46,762 nucleotides of DNA from CAYLJJ01 sp964384025 (lineage in GTDB: Bacteria > Myxococcota_A > Bradymonadia > UBA7976 > UBA1532). How positions within the stretch are numbered: position 1 is the stretch's first letter; the number at the start of each line of letters is the position of its first letter. The position numbers and the translations under genes were made by a program. The notes under the pieces were generated by a model. That model was not told where the DNA came from and ran no database searches. It saw only the letters and a program-made list of their open reading frames with translations. Of the stretch, positions 33,964-42,921 are shown piece by piece. Where the stretch lies: NCBI GenBank assembly GCA_964384025.1, contig CAYLJJ010000051.1:1-46762 (forward strand), given 5' to 3'.

Positions 33964-35399
33964 GCGCAGAGAACCCTATCTTTGCTGTGGTGGGCAAGGT
34001 CAACAAGGGAAAGTCCAGCATTCTGGCGACCTTGGCAGAGGAACCGCAAGTCGAGATCAGCCCCCTGCCTCGTACAACGACCCAATGCCAGGATTTCAAA
34101 GTCTTTGCTGACGGTCGGCTCCTCTATACCCTCATCGATACTCCAGGTTTTCAGCAGGCTCGTGAGGTCTTAGCTTGGCTTAAAGAGCATGAGGACCCCA
34201 AAAAGAGCCGCCGAGAGGTGATCTTGGAGTTCCTGAAGGCTCATGAGGGGGGAGATGAGTTCCTCGATGAGCGGGAGTTGCTGGCTCCCATCTTGAGGGG
34301 AACTGGGATCCTCTATGTGGTCGATGGCTCGCGCCCCTTCCGCGCCCCTTTTCGTGCGGAGATGGAGATCCTGCGGCGCACTGGGCAGCCCAGGATGGCT
34401 CTGATCAACTCCATCGGTCGCGCAGATCACGGCGCCCGATGGCGGGAGGAGTTGGATCAATATTTCAGCATCGTGCGCCCCTTCGACGCCCACAAGGTTC
34501 GCTTTGTAGAGCGCCTGCGTCTGCTGCGAGGGATGCGAGAGCTGCGAGATGATTGGCGTGGCGCCCTTGATGAGTCGATCAACTTTCTCAAGGGGGAGTG
34601 GCGTAGGCGCCGCAAGGTGATCGGGAGGAGCTTGGTGAAGCTGCTCTTAAAGAGCCTCTCTCTGGTGCTGGAAGAGCAGGTCGCCGAAGCTCCTCAAGAG
34701 GAGCTGAGCCAGACCCTCAGCGTTCGCTTTCATGATGCCCTGCGGAAGATCGAGCTGACCTCACGTCGAGAGGTGGAGGCCTGCTATGGCCACCATGATC
34801 TGAAACGACAGGAGGAGGCCCTATCGCCTCCGGTCTGGGAGCGTGATCTCTTCGCGGCCAGCTCCTGGAAGCTGTTGGGGCTCAACAGCCGCCAGTTGAT
34901 CTGGGCGGGGGCCGCCGCTGGAGCTACCGCAGGGGGAACAGTAGATCTCTTTGTCGGTGGGGCTTCTTTTTTTGCAGGGGCTTTGATCGGCGGTTTGGGT
35001 GGAGCGGCCACCAGCCTCCACTACGCCAGCAAGCGTCTCGTCAGCCCCAAACAGGTCTTGCGGAGCCTTCAAGGTCAGCGCTTGATGCGCATCGGCCCCC
35101 ACAAGAATCCCAATTTTCCCTGGATCGTCTTGGACCGCGCCCTGCTGCATTGGCTGGCTGTGCGTGACTGGGCTCACGCTCGCCAAGATGCTCTGGAGCT
35201 GGTTTACCAAGCTGAGAATAGGGGTCCAATCAGCTTGTTGACCTCCGAGGAGCATAAGCAGATGCTCTCACTTTTCAGCCAGATCCAAAGACAACCGAAC
35301 AAGGTCAGAGAGCAGCACAGCGCCAAGCTGGAGGCTCTGATCCTGGATTTAATGGAGCGGCTCTCAGAAGAAGAGGAGGAAGCACTCTCGCGGATCTAA
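33960..35399 (+). CDS. DUF3482 GTPase
   Basis: The 479-residue GTPase of the Era/TrmE-like superfamily has a DUF3482 C-terminus. The G1 motif is VGKVNKGKSSI (about 12-22), a conserved RTTTQ lies in switch I, G3 is LIDTPGFQ, and G4 appears as ALINSIGRAD rather than NKxD. The C-terminal part contains helices and a Gly/Ala-rich hydrophobic hairpin (WAGAAAGATAGGTVDLFVG..FFAGALIGGLGGAATS, about 317-355) that could insert into a membrane. It is translationally coupled to the DUF2868 gene and probably acts with it. GTP binding follows from the motifs; the cellular process is unknown. Confidence 0.85.
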   Translation: MSAENPIFAVVGKVNKGKSSILATLAEEPQVEISPLPRTTTQCQDFKVFADGRLLYTLIDTPGFQQAREVLAWLKEHEDPKKSRREVILEFLKAHEGGDEFLDERELLAPILRGTGILYVVDGSRPFRAPFRAEMEILRRTGQPRMALINSIGRADHGARWREELDQYFSIVRPFDAHKVRFVERLRLLRGMRELRDDWRGALDESINFLKGEWRRRRKVIGRSLVKLLLKSLSLVLEEQVAEAPQEELSQTLSVRFHDALRKIELTSRREVEACYGHHDLKRQEEALSPPVWERDLFAASSWKLLGLNSRQLIWAGAAAGATAGGTVDLFVGGASFFAGALIGGLGGAATSLHYASKRLVSPKQVLRSLQGQRLMRIGPHKNPNFPWIVLDRALLHWLAVRDWAHARQDALELVYQAENRGPISLLTSEEHKQMLSLFSQIQRQPNKVREQHSAKLEALILDLMERLSEEEEEALSRI

Positions 35400-35500
35400 G
35401 AATATCTCTCTGTTCTGCTGGAGGGCTGGTGTAAAAAGCCGAGATTTTTTGGGCTGCTCTCAGGCCCACTCCAGAAAACATAGATCTTGAGAGGCGATTG

Positions 35501-38500
35501 ATGAAGAGGAACATCCCCATCGGGGCGCTCTTGCGAGATGAGGACAACCCAGAGCTGGGCGCGGGGCATCTCTTGGAGATCAGCCCCTCAGGGAGAGCCA
35601 GCGTAGAGTTTCAGAGCCAACTCATGAGCGTTGATCTCTCCCAGCGCCCACTGAGGCGTCAAAAGCTCCCCCCAGGCGCTCGAGTCCTCCATGAAGAGGG
35701 AGAGGGGCGGATCCTCTCTGTTAAGAGTTGGGAAGATCCTGAGCAGCTCTTTTACTACCGCCTGGTTCTCGGAGAGATGGAGTTGGAGTGCAGCGAAGCG
35801 GATCTGCTGCCCGCTCCTCCTCGTTCCCAACAGCCCCTGGATCTTCTAGAGAGCCGCAGCTGGCGAGGACCTTTTCATTTTATCGCTCGCAAGAACGCCT
35901 GCGCCTCCCTGGGGGAGTGGGGGGAGATCTCTGAGGGTTGCTTGGCGCTTATTGGAGGACGCCGTTCTCTTACCCCTGAGCTGCTCTTCGCGATCCGCAG
36001 TGCTCTCTGGAGCGACACAGGCCGCAGTCTACTCTTTGGAGGAGAGGCCCGCGCTCGGCGTGACGCAGCCTGTTGGATCCTCCAAGTACGGCACTCCGAA
36101 GATCCAGGGCTGCGTGTCCTGATCCTCACCAGCGGCCTCCACACAGCGCTCTGGCAGAGCAGCCTCTCTCTGCACTTTGGAGGACAGAGCTATGGCCTGA
36201 TGGAGATGGACGCGGAGCCCTTTGAGGCGGAGACAGAGCGCCTCATCTGTAGCTATGGTGCTTTTCGACAACCTGAGCTGCTGGAGGCCCTGGAGATGGA
36301 GCCCTGGGATCTGATCATCTGTGATGATCTTCAGATCCTCTCAGGGGGCTCACTGGAGGTCCTTCAAGATCTCCTGCTTCAGGTTCCAGAGCTGATCGCT
36401 CTCAGCGCCGCTCCTGATCTAGAAGAGGTCAAGCGAATCTCCCAACTCTTGAGTCTGCTCAAGGCTCCAGAGCCCACGCTCAGCCCCAAGGTGCTCAGCC
36501 AACATCTCAGGGCCTACCGCCCCATCTGGGAGGCTCAAGTAGAGATTCAAGAAGCGATCAAGGCGGGAGAGCCGGTGCCCTCTAAGGCTCGACAAGCCTG
36601 GAGCCGCGCCCAGGATCCCAACCTAAAACAGCTCCTCAAAGAGCCTGATTCAGGGCCTCTCCTGGAGTACAGCCGCTGTCATCACCGCTTAGATCCCGGC
36701 CTCCTGGCCCTCTCCAGCTCCAAGCCGAGTCGAGTAGAGGAGCGTCTGAGCTATCAATCCAGTCCAGGAGAGCGAGTCGCCCTACAGCAGCTCCAGATCC
36801 TCCCCGAACCAAGCCCCCGGGCTCCCAACGCCCGCCTCCTCTCTGCCCTCTATCGTCGCGCCTTTATGGGTGGACCAGGGGCTCTACTTCAACTCCTTGA
36901 GGCACGTGCTGAGGGGATCGGAGGGCAGGCGGATGGAGGCTTCAGCGGAGGCGCCGCTCTGGATGCCTTTCTCTTGGGTCCCAGCCTGGAGGAGGAGGAG
37001 ACCCTGATCAAGCGCCTCCTCACGATGACCCCGCCCATGAGCGGAGAGTATGCCTGGCTCCTGGAGAGCCGTAAGCAGGTGGAGTCCTGGGCTCGAGAGG
37101 GGCTCTGTGCGCGTTTCTCTGAGGCGATCACCTGGCTGGCTCAGCAGAAAGGGAAGCTCATCGGGGTGTGTCGCTCTGAGATCTCCGCCCTGGCTCTTCA
37201 CCGAGGGTTGACGCTGAGATATCCAAGCATGAACGCGCTGTTGATCACCAGGGACCAACCAGAGGAGCGTCGTGTCCGTAGCCTTCGAGAGTTTCGTAAG
37301 AAGGCTCAACGACGGCTCCTGATTTTAGATGAGACGATGGCCCAGCGAGAGGATCTCTCCGCTCTGACTCTGCTGCATGTAGAGCCCAGCTTGAGCCTCA
37401 CTGGGCTCTCAGAGCGTCTAAACCGCCTCCGCCCCATACGGGGACAGCGTTCTGTGAGCCTCTGTGGACCGATGCCGGAGGAGCAACAGCTCTTAGAGCT
37501 TCAAGCACCCCTTCACGGTGCTCCTCCAGCTCATCTAGAGCGGATCATCAACACCCTAGATCGTCGCCTGATCTCAACCTTGGGCAGCGGATCACTTAAG
37601 TCGCTGCAGCCCTTCTTTGAGGAGCGCTTAGAGGCCCTCGGAGGAGGCTCCTCTCTGCTCCTCAAGGCGCATGGGCCAACGCCTGATCGTCTTGAGCAGG
37701 AGGAGGAGCTGTCGGAGATGATCCAGGATGTCAGCGAGGAGCTGAGCGAACGGGATGCTCGTTTTTTTGTGGATTGGGCTCAGACCCTGGGGATCCGTGC
37801 TCGCAGAGATGGAGATCGAGTGGGCTTTCATTGGAGGCCCTCGGAGCTGCGTCGTCCCCTTCCTCGGTTAAGAGAGATGGGCATTCAAGCTCCAGTGGAT
37901 GTCAAGCTGAGCTTCCCCTATGGCAGCTTTGATCGTCTAGAGGCCCTGGATGAGAGCCTCCAGTTCTTTGCTCCTGGGCACCGCTTTCTAGACTCCCTCC
38001 TGGATGATCTAAGGGAGAGCACCCACGGTCGGCTCTCAATTTTTCAGCGGAGCATGGAGGAGGAGCGTAAGGGGGATCTGCATCTCGTCCTCCTGATGCA
38101 CCTCAGCCCCAGGCTGGATCGGGACCTCCCCCAGGGGCTCCAGAGGCGCACACTCAGGCAGCTCTGGCCGCGTTGGGAGAGCCTCTGCTTTCATCTACAC
38201 CCAGAAGAGGGCCTTGGCTTCTCACATGTAGAAGATCCCGCCTTGATCGAGATCTTAGAAGCAGAGAGCCGCAGGAGGGCGCAGAAGCTTGAGGCTGAGA
38301 CCCTCATTGAGGCGGTGGACTACCCCGCGCTGCTGAAAGCGGTGAGGGACTGTATTCAGTTCGCGGAGGGGCACTGTCGGGAAGAGAACGCGGCGGAGGC
38401 AGAGGAGGCCAGCGAAGCTCTGCATCAAGACCTCCAGGCTCAACTCCGGCGCCTGCGCTGGCGTCAGGCTGAAGGACAAGAGGTGGAGCGTTTGGAGGCG

Positions 38501-38593
38501 GAAAAGGAGATCCTCCTCTTTGAACAAGCGATTGAGAGCCTTCGCTATCCTCAGATCAAACTTGAAGCCCTCGCCCTCGTGATGGGCGCTTGA
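35501..38593 (+). CDS. RapA-like SNF2-fold protein with degenerate ATPase motifs
   Basis: The 1,030-residue protein has the layout of RapA, the SNF2-type ATPase that recycles RNA polymerase. It has an N-terminal Tudor-like pair (about 1-105, with GARVLHEEGEGRILSVKSW), two helicase lobes, and a RapA C-terminal part (SFDRLEALDESLQFFAPGHRF..). The motifs needed for ATP hydrolysis are lost. Walker A should read DEVGLGKTIE but is GGEARARRDA (about 181-190). Motif Ia is RVLILTSGLHTALWQ, DEAH is replaced by CDDLQ (about 275-279), motif III is ALSAAP, and the arginine-finger region is SERLNRLRPIRGQRSVSL instead of QRIGRLDRIGQ. ATG 35501 is preferred (GAGAGG six bases before). A small membrane protein gene follows at four bases. 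It is probably a non-catalytic RNA polymerase or nucleic-acid factor; the assignment is by alignment from memory. Confidence 0.7.
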   Translation: MKRNIPIGALLRDEDNPELGAGHLLEISPSGRASVEFQSQLMSVDLSQRPLRRQKLPPGARVLHEEGEGRILSVKSWEDPEQLFYYRLVLGEMELECSEADLLPAPPRSQQPLDLLESRSWRGPFHFIARKNACASLGEWGEISEGCLALIGGRRSLTPELLFAIRSALWSDTGRSLLFGGEARARRDAACWILQVRHSEDPGLRVLILTSGLHTALWQSSLSLHFGGQSYGLMEMDAEPFEAETERLICSYGAFRQPELLEALEMEPWDLIICDDLQILSGGSLEVLQDLLLQVPELIALSAAPDLEEVKRISQLLSLLKAPEPTLSPKVLSQHLRAYRPIWEAQVEIQEAIKAGEPVPSKARQAWSRAQDPNLKQLLKEPDSGPLLEYSRCHHRLDPGLLALSSSKPSRVEERLSYQSSPGERVALQQLQILPEPSPRAPNARLLSALYRRAFMGGPGALLQLLEARAEGIGGQADGGFSGGAALDAFLLGPSLEEEETLIKRLLTMTPPMSGEYAWLLESRKQVESWAREGLCARFSEAITWLAQQKGKLIGVCRSEISALALHRGLTLRYPSMNALLITRDQPEERRVRSLREFRKKAQRRLLILDETMAQREDLSALTLLHVEPSLSLTGLSERLNRLRPIRGQRSVSLCGPMPEEQQLLELQAPLHGAPPAHLERIINTLDRRLISTLGSGSLKSLQPFFEERLEALGGGSSLLLKAHGPTPDRLEQEEELSEMIQDVSEELSERDARFFVDWAQTLGIRARRDGDRVGFHWRPSELRRPLPRLREMGIQAPVDVKLSFPYGSFDRLEALDESLQFFAPGHRFLDSLLDDLRESTHGRLSIFQRSMEEERKGDLHLVLLMHLSPRLDRDLPQGLQRRTLRQLWPRWESLCFHLHPEEGLGFSHVEDPALIEILEAESRRRAQKLEAETLIEAVDYPALLKAVRDCIQFAEGHCREENAAEAEEASEALHQDLQAQLRRLRWRQAEGQEVERLEAEKEILLFEQAIESLRYPQIKLEALALVMGA

Positions 38594-38597
38594 GAGG

Positions 38598-39029
38598 ATG
38601 GATCTCAATCAGCTCATCGAGGATCCCTCTCTCCTCTTTGCGATCCTCTTTTTGGGATTCCCTCTCCTGCTCCTGATCCGGGGCCTGTATGCGCAACGGC
38701 GTGGAGAGCGCCCCATCCAGCTCTCTAAAGGGGGTCTGGTGATGATGTTCCTGCTCACCGCCTTTGGTCTCAGCGTGGTCCCTGTCGTTCATCACTTCGA
38801 AGCGATCATCAAAGAGCGACAGGAGCTTCAACGGATCACGCGCTCCACCTTTCAGCTCGTGGAGGTGTTACGGATGCAGCGACGCCAGCTCTCTTCCAGC
38901 CTACGACGTGCAGAGCGAGAGGCTCGCTCCTGCGAAGAAGCTCTCAAGGCACAGGGCTTCTCTTGGCGATCTCGGGAACCACAGCCCTGTAAGGAGATGA
39001 AGCACTACCTAAGCCGAGCGAAGCTCTGA
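38598..39029 (+). CDS. Small membrane protein with coiled coil
   Basis: The 143-residue protein has two hydrophobic helices (about 12-29 LLFAILFLGFPLLLLIRG and 48-65 LVMMFLLTAFGLSVVPVV). These are followed by a charged helical region likely to form a coiled coil (about 68-115, with REARSCEEAL) and a short tail. I do not recognise a family. It follows the RapA-like gene by four bases and should be cotranscribed with it, so it may tether that protein or simply share the transcript. Its last 25 bases overlap the end of the convergent kptA gene. FtsL/FtsB-like division proteins have similar size and shape but a single helix, so that was not adopted. Confidence 0.65.
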   Translation: MDLNQLIEDPSLLFAILFLGFPLLLLIRGLYAQRRGERPIQLSKGGLVMMFLLTAFGLSVVPVVHHFEAIIKERQELQRITRSTFQLVEVLRMQRRQLSSSLRRAEREARSCEEALKAQGFSWRSREPQPCKEMKHYLSRAKL

Positions 39030-39613
39030 AGAGCAGGGATCTTCTCCCAATCTCTCTGAGCCCTTCGGGTGCAGGGTTTGCCCCCGGTGATCGCCTCAGG
39101 TGGAACGCTTTGGACCAAGATCACTCCGTTGGGCGCCCTAAAGATCTCCAGTCCAGAGGCACGCACAGCCCGGGGATCGATCCGCAGCATCACCGCCACG
39201 CTGGCTCGCTTACCCACTTTGCTTTTGAGATCCTCAGCCAGATGAACATGGGTGCGTCGCTGAGACTTAAGGCCCTCCTCGAGGATAAGCGGCAGGGGGC
39301 GCAGCCCAGTGCCATGCCAGATGGGCCCCTCTCCCGTCCAGATCATCCAGGAATCCTCCAGGGCCTCTCGAGTGACCGGCATACTGAGGGAGTGCCCCTG
39401 ACAGGCTCGGAGGCGATCCCCTTCCAGTTGGAGGCGACGTTTGCTGTTCTGCTCCACCACCTCCTCCAGGGCGACGCGGGAGAGCTGCAGATAGGCCAGG
39501 ACAGCGGAGGCAGAAACCCAGCCCGCTCTGTCCATGACGATGCCTGTCTCTCGGACGCCGTGGCGGAGGAGCCAGGAGAGGCGTTTGCTTTTTGCGATCA
39601 GTCTGCGTTCCAT
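39005..39613 (-). CDS. kptA: RNA 2'-phosphotransferase (KptA/Tpt1)
   Basis: The 202-residue Tpt1-family enzyme removes an internal 2'-phosphate from RNA by transferring it to NAD+, giving ADP-ribose 1''-2''-cyclic phosphate and nicotinamide. All the hallmark blocks are visible: SKRLSWLLRHG (about 9-19), DRAGWVSASAVL, the RACQGHS block (about 68-74), IWHGTGLRPLPLILEEGL, THVHLAEDL, VGKRASVAVML, and the C-terminal APNGVILVQSVP. The catalytic R-H-R-R set is present in LLRHG, RACQGHS, HGT and the R just before THVHL. In fungi it finishes tRNA splicing, but bacteria lack that pathway and the natural substrate here is unknown. No RtcB or other RNA-repair gene is next to it. It is divergent from the LysR gene. 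Confidence 0.9.
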   Translation of the reverse strand: MERRLIAKSKRLSWLLRHGVRETGIVMDRAGWVSASAVLAYLQLSRVALEEVVEQNSKRRLQLEGDRLRACQGHSLSMPVTREALEDSWMIWTGEGPIWHGTGLRPLPLILEEGLKSQRRTHVHLAEDLKSKVGKRASVAVMLRIDPRAVRASGLEIFRAPNGVILVQSVPPEAITGGKPCTRRAQRDWEKIPALQSFARLR

Positions 39614-39692
39614 ATTTGATAGTTTCTACAAACCCGAGAGCGTGTAGAAGCGGTGTTTTTCGATAGATGTTCGGTTTTCCTGAGTCCTGCCT

Positions 39693-40595
39693 TTGCCACT
39701 GAATCATGAGATCCCCCCTCCGGGGCGCTTTAAACTGGAGTGGCTGCGGGGTTTTCTGCTCTTCGCCGAGGAGCTGAACTTCACCCACGCGGCGCGCGCC
39801 CTCCATATCTCACAGCCTGCCCTCCATGAGCAGATCAGCAAGCTGGCTGAAGCCCTCTCCTTGAGCCTCTACTTTAAGCAGGGTCGCAGCTTGATATTGA
39901 CCGAGGATGGGCAGCGGCTGCGCGCCTTTGCTCGCGATCTCCTGGGTCAGGTTGAGCGCTTTCAAGCTCAGCTCAAAGGGGAAGAGAGCGCGCGACCGAT
40001 CCTCTGCGCAGGGGAGGGGACTTGGCTCTATCTGCTGGGGGAGCGTCTGCTGTTGAATCCTCAACAGGCCCCTAAGATCATGGTACGAGACGCCCCTGGC
40101 TGTCTCCAAGCTCTACGCTCTGGAGAGGCTCATCTGGGTGTGCTGCCCCTTTCGCCCGAGCGCGGTATGGAGGGGCGCGTGATCCAGAATGTAGGGCAGG
40201 CCCTCCTCTGCCCGCTGAACCATCCTCTCGCCAAACGGAGAGAGATCAAGCTCCACGATCTGGAAGAACTCCCTCTGCTCCTCTCTCCCAGAGGAGCGCC
40301 TCAGAGAGAGGAGCTGGAGATTCTCAGCTGCGATCGGGGCTTTCAGCTCCGGGTGGTCACCGAGCTGCGTGGCTGGCCTCTAACCCTTCGCTTAGCCGCG
40401 TTGGGGGTGGGGCTGGCGGTGATCAACGACTTCTGCCCAGCGCCTCCAGGGATGCGCGCCCTGCCCATCCAAGATATCCCCAAAAAGAGCTGGTGGCTGA
40501 TGCGCCGAGAGGGCCGTCAGAGTCCAGCCATCAACGCCCTCTGGGATCAGCTCTCTGGACCAGAGGAGAGAGAGAGTGTGTGTGCCCCCCAATAG
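39693..40595 (+). CDS. LysR-type transcriptional regulator
   Basis: The 300-residue regulator has an N-terminal winged helix (about 15-75: LRGFLLFAEELNFTHAARAL, then SQPALHEQISKLAEAL, then FKQGRSLILTEDGQRL) and a periplasmic-binding-like effector domain (about 100-290). The latter has typical parts such as LRSGEAHLGVLPL and AALGVGLAVINDF. The start is uncertain. TTG 39693 gives a few residues before the usual LysR N-terminus, but no good Shine-Dalgarno is visible and no in-frame ATG exists. Its 3' end overlaps the acyltransferase gene by 20 bases, so it may be cotranscribed with it. The divergent 79-base gap to kptA is a natural place for its operator. The ligand is unknown. Confidence 0.88.
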   Translation: MPLNHEIPPPGRFKLEWLRGFLLFAEELNFTHAARALHISQPALHEQISKLAEALSLSLYFKQGRSLILTEDGQRLRAFARDLLGQVERFQAQLKGEESARPILCAGEGTWLYLLGERLLLNPQQAPKIMVRDAPGCLQALRSGEAHLGVLPLSPERGMEGRVIQNVGQALLCPLNHPLAKRREIKLHDLEELPLLLSPRGAPQREELEILSCDRGFQLRVVTELRGWPLTLRLAALGVGLAVINDFCPAPPGMRALPIQDIPKKSWWLMRREGRQSPAINALWDQLSGPEERESVCAPQ

Positions 40596-41238
40596 ACGCC
40601 TTGACCTCATCCGCCTTATCTTGAGGCTCTTCTTTCGGCTCCTCTACCGCGTGAGGATACGGGGACGGGAGCAGATCCCTCGTGAAGGCGCCCTCTTGAT
40701 TATTTCTAATCATGTCTCCTGGGTTGACTCTCTGCTTATTGGGGGCTTCGCCAGCCGCCAAGTACGCTTTGTGATGCATCACCGCTTTATCAACACCTGG
40801 GGCCTTCAGTGGTTCTTTAACACCGCTCGTGTGATCCCCATCGCCTCATATCGAGATCGTCCTGATATTCTAGAGGCCGCCCTGGAGGAGGTTAACGCCT
40901 CCCTCAGCCGGGGAGAGGCGGTGGTGATCTTCCCTGAAGGTCGCCTCTGCTCAGATGGCATCTTGGCCCCCTTTCGCAGCGGCCTGGATCGTATCCTCGA
41001 CAAACAGCCTGTACCGGTATTGCCGATGGCCCTCAAGGGGCTCTGGGGCAGCTTCTTCAGCATGAAAGGGGGCGAGTTTAAGGGGTGGATTGGACGACTC
41101 AGGACTCCTGTAGAGCTGGTCTTTGGCGAGCCGATCTTTGAACGTCTAGAGCGGGATCAATTTCGGGCAAAAGTGTTGGCGCTCTCTGAAGGAGATGATA
41201 CTGCCTCCGCAGCAGACACCTCCTCGACTGGGCCTTAA
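40576..41238 (+). CDS. Lysophospholipid acyltransferase (PlsC-like)
   Basis: The 220-residue protein belongs to the 1-acyl-glycerol-3-phosphate acyltransferase family. It transfers a second acyl chain onto lysophosphatidic acid or a related lipid at the inner membrane. Motif I is SNHVSWVD (catalytic H and D, about 44-51), motif II lies around WFFNTARVIPIASYRD, motif III is VVIFPEGRLCSDG (about 117-129), and motif IV is PVLPMALKG. A hydrophobic N-terminus precedes motif I. The start is GTG 40576, with GTG 40582 possible; GGAGAG lies just before. The C-terminus ends in an Asp/Ala/Ser/Thr tail. It overlaps the LysR gene and precedes a secreted hydrolase gene by 32 bases. Confidence 0.9.
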   Translation: MCVPPNRRLDLIRLILRLFFRLLYRVRIRGREQIPREGALLIISNHVSWVDSLLIGGFASRQVRFVMHHRFINTWGLQWFFNTARVIPIASYRDRPDILEAALEEVNASLSRGEAVVIFPEGRLCSDGILAPFRSGLDRILDKQPVPVLPMALKGLWGSFFSMKGGEFKGWIGRLRTPVELVFGEPIFERLERDQFRAKVLALSEGDDTASAADTSSTGP

Positions 41239-41270
41239 TCGCTGCCTCAGCCCCTTTGGAGAGATGACTG

Positions 41271-42083
41271 ATGCTCTTAAAGCTTTCTCATTTCTGGTGT
41301 CTGACGCACTGTTCACTGCTCCTATTGGGTTCAGCTTGGGCCGCCCTTCCAGCCCCTCCTATATCGCTTCTAAAGATCCAGGCTCTTCGCGTTGGCTCCT
41401 ATAACCTCAACTACGGCTTGGGTGGTGATCCACAGACTCTTCAAGCTGTTCGTAGGATCAAAGTAGATGTGTTGCTGCTCCAGGAGACAACGCCTGTTTG
41501 GGAGGCGGCGATTCGGGGGAGCTTGGTGTCGCACTATCCTCACATGCTCTTCCACCATCGGCCCGCCGCAGCTGGGATCGCGATCATCTCTCGCTACCCT
41601 TTGAGCGCGCTCCAGATCCTTCAACCACCGCCTGGAGGTTGGTTTCCTGGGATGGTGGTTCAGATGAAGAGCCCTCATGGAGTGGTTCAACTGCTCAATC
41701 TTCACCTTCGTCCAGCGATCAGTGACTCAGGCAGCGTCATCAGCGGCTACTTCAGCACCGGTCCACTGCGGAGAAACCAGATCTCGGCCTTTATAAAAGC
41801 CCTAGATCCAAAGCTACCGACGATCATCGCAGGAGATTTTAATGAGGATTGTGAGGGAGCCGCCCTTCAACTGCTCAAAGGGAGAGGATTTCAGAGTGTG
41901 CTGCCCAGATTTGCTCCCCAGGCCAAGACTTGGCGATGGAACACTCTATTCGGCACCATTCAGAGCCGCCTGGATCATATCTGCTACGGAAAGGGTCTGG
42001 AGCCATTGAACGCTGAAGTGCTCCAATTGGGCCGCTCCGATCATCTGCCTGTCATCGCCAGCTTTCTATTGAAGAGAAGGTAG
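41271..42083 (+). CDS. Secreted endonuclease/exonuclease/phosphatase-family hydrolase
   Basis: The 270-residue protein has a signal peptide (CSLLLLGSAWA) and an EEP fold with all the expected blocks: RVGSYNLNYGL (N), DVLLLQET (E), LLNLHLRP, IIAGDFNED (D and N), SRLDHICY, and GRSDHLPVIA (D-H). These place a divalent metal and a catalytic histidine in the usual position. Family members cleave DNA, RNA, phosphoinositides or sphingomyelin, and the sequence alone does not settle which. The signal peptide points to extracellular or periplasmic nutrient scavenging or phospholipid turnover, possibly linked with the upstream acyltransferase. The ATG has GGAGAG seven bases before it. Confidence 0.85.
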   Translation: MLLKLSHFWCLTHCSLLLLGSAWAALPAPPISLLKIQALRVGSYNLNYGLGGDPQTLQAVRRIKVDVLLLQETTPVWEAAIRGSLVSHYPHMLFHHRPAAAGIAIISRYPLSALQILQPPPGGWFPGMVVQMKSPHGVVQLLNLHLRPAISDSGSVISGYFSTGPLRRNQISAFIKALDPKLPTIIAGDFNEDCEGAALQLLKGRGFQSVLPRFAPQAKTWRWNTLFGTIQSRLDHICYGKGLEPLNAEVLQLGRSDHLPVIASFLLKRR

Positions 42084-42125
42084 ACGTCGTCCAAAAGTCT
42101 CTCTCCATATTCCTCTCCCAGAAAA

Positions 42126-42141
42126 ATGCACAACAGTGCAT
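42126..42141. promoter_or_regulatory. Inverted repeat, possible operator
   Basis: ATGCAC and GTGCAT form a perfect 6-base inverted repeat around AACA in the 200-base gap before the flavin reductase-like gene. It could be an operator or a small hairpin. No terminator-like T-tract follows. Confidence 0.35.
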
Positions 42142-42283
42142 CTTAAAGGGGGCCTGCTCTCGCCTCTTTGAAAGGAGCCAAGCCTGAGCATCAAAGGCCA
42201 TCCAGCTGGGATAGCATCTTGAGTGACCTCTACTGTAAGAAGAAAGACTTTGATAAGTGATAAATCAAGAGGGAGGCCTGAAC

Positions 42284-42904
42284 ATGAGGATCCAACCCGA
42301 GACACAGAGCGGCAAAGATCTCTATTTTCTCATCAGTGGCTTGATCCTGCCTCGACCCATCGCCTGGGTGAGCAGCCGCTCTCCTGAAGGCCACGCCAAT
42401 TTAGCCCCTTTCAGCTTCTTCACCGGGGTCAGCTCCAAGCCTCCTACACTCTGCTTCTGTGTTGGCAACCGTCGAGACGGCAGTCTTAAAGACACCGCGC
42501 GTAACATCCTGGAGACGAAGGAGTTTGTGATCAATCTAACCTCTGCGTCTTGGGGACAGGCGATGGTGGACAGTAGTCTGGATCCAGGCCCAGAAGGTGA
42601 TGAGTTCCGATTGGCGGGGATCCCAGAGGAGCCAGCGGAGATGGTCAATGTTCCCCGTGTAAAGGGAGTCTCAGCGCATCTGGAGTGTGGGCTCCATCAA
42701 CATGTGGAGATCAAAGATGATGAGGGGCAAGTCCGCTCCCATATGATCATCGGTCGCATCCGCCTGATCCGTCTAGATGATGAAATCTTGGATGAACAGG
42801 GGCGCATCGATCCTCTACGCCTGAACCCCATCGGTCGTCTCTCAGGGCAGTATTACTGCCCAGTTCAGGCCCCTTATCTCCTCAGCCCCCGTGAGCTGCT
42901 TTGA
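42284..42904 (+). CDS. Flavin reductase-like FMN-binding protein
   Basis: The 206-residue protein belongs to the flavin reductase-like domain family (split-barrel FMN-binding). Conserved parts are ISGLILPRPIAWVSSRSPEG, NLAPFSFFTGVSSKPPTLCF, DTARNILETKEFVINL and a C-terminal histidine region (GLHQHVEI). Members reduce FMN with NAD(P)H or act as oxidoreductases on small substrates, often as partners of a monooxygenase; none is adjacent. The ATG at 42284 is chosen for GGGAGG seven bases before. It stands alone, with a 200-base gap upstream. Confidence 0.88.
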   Translation: MRIQPETQSGKDLYFLISGLILPRPIAWVSSRSPEGHANLAPFSFFTGVSSKPPTLCFCVGNRRDGSLKDTARNILETKEFVINLTSASWGQAMVDSSLDPGPEGDEFRLAGIPEEPAEMVNVPRVKGVSAHLECGLHQHVEIKDDEGQVRSHMIIGRIRLIRLDDEILDEQGRIDPLRLNPIGRLSGQYYCPVQAPYLLSPRELL

Positions 42905-42921
42905 TCATTTTTGGACAGATC

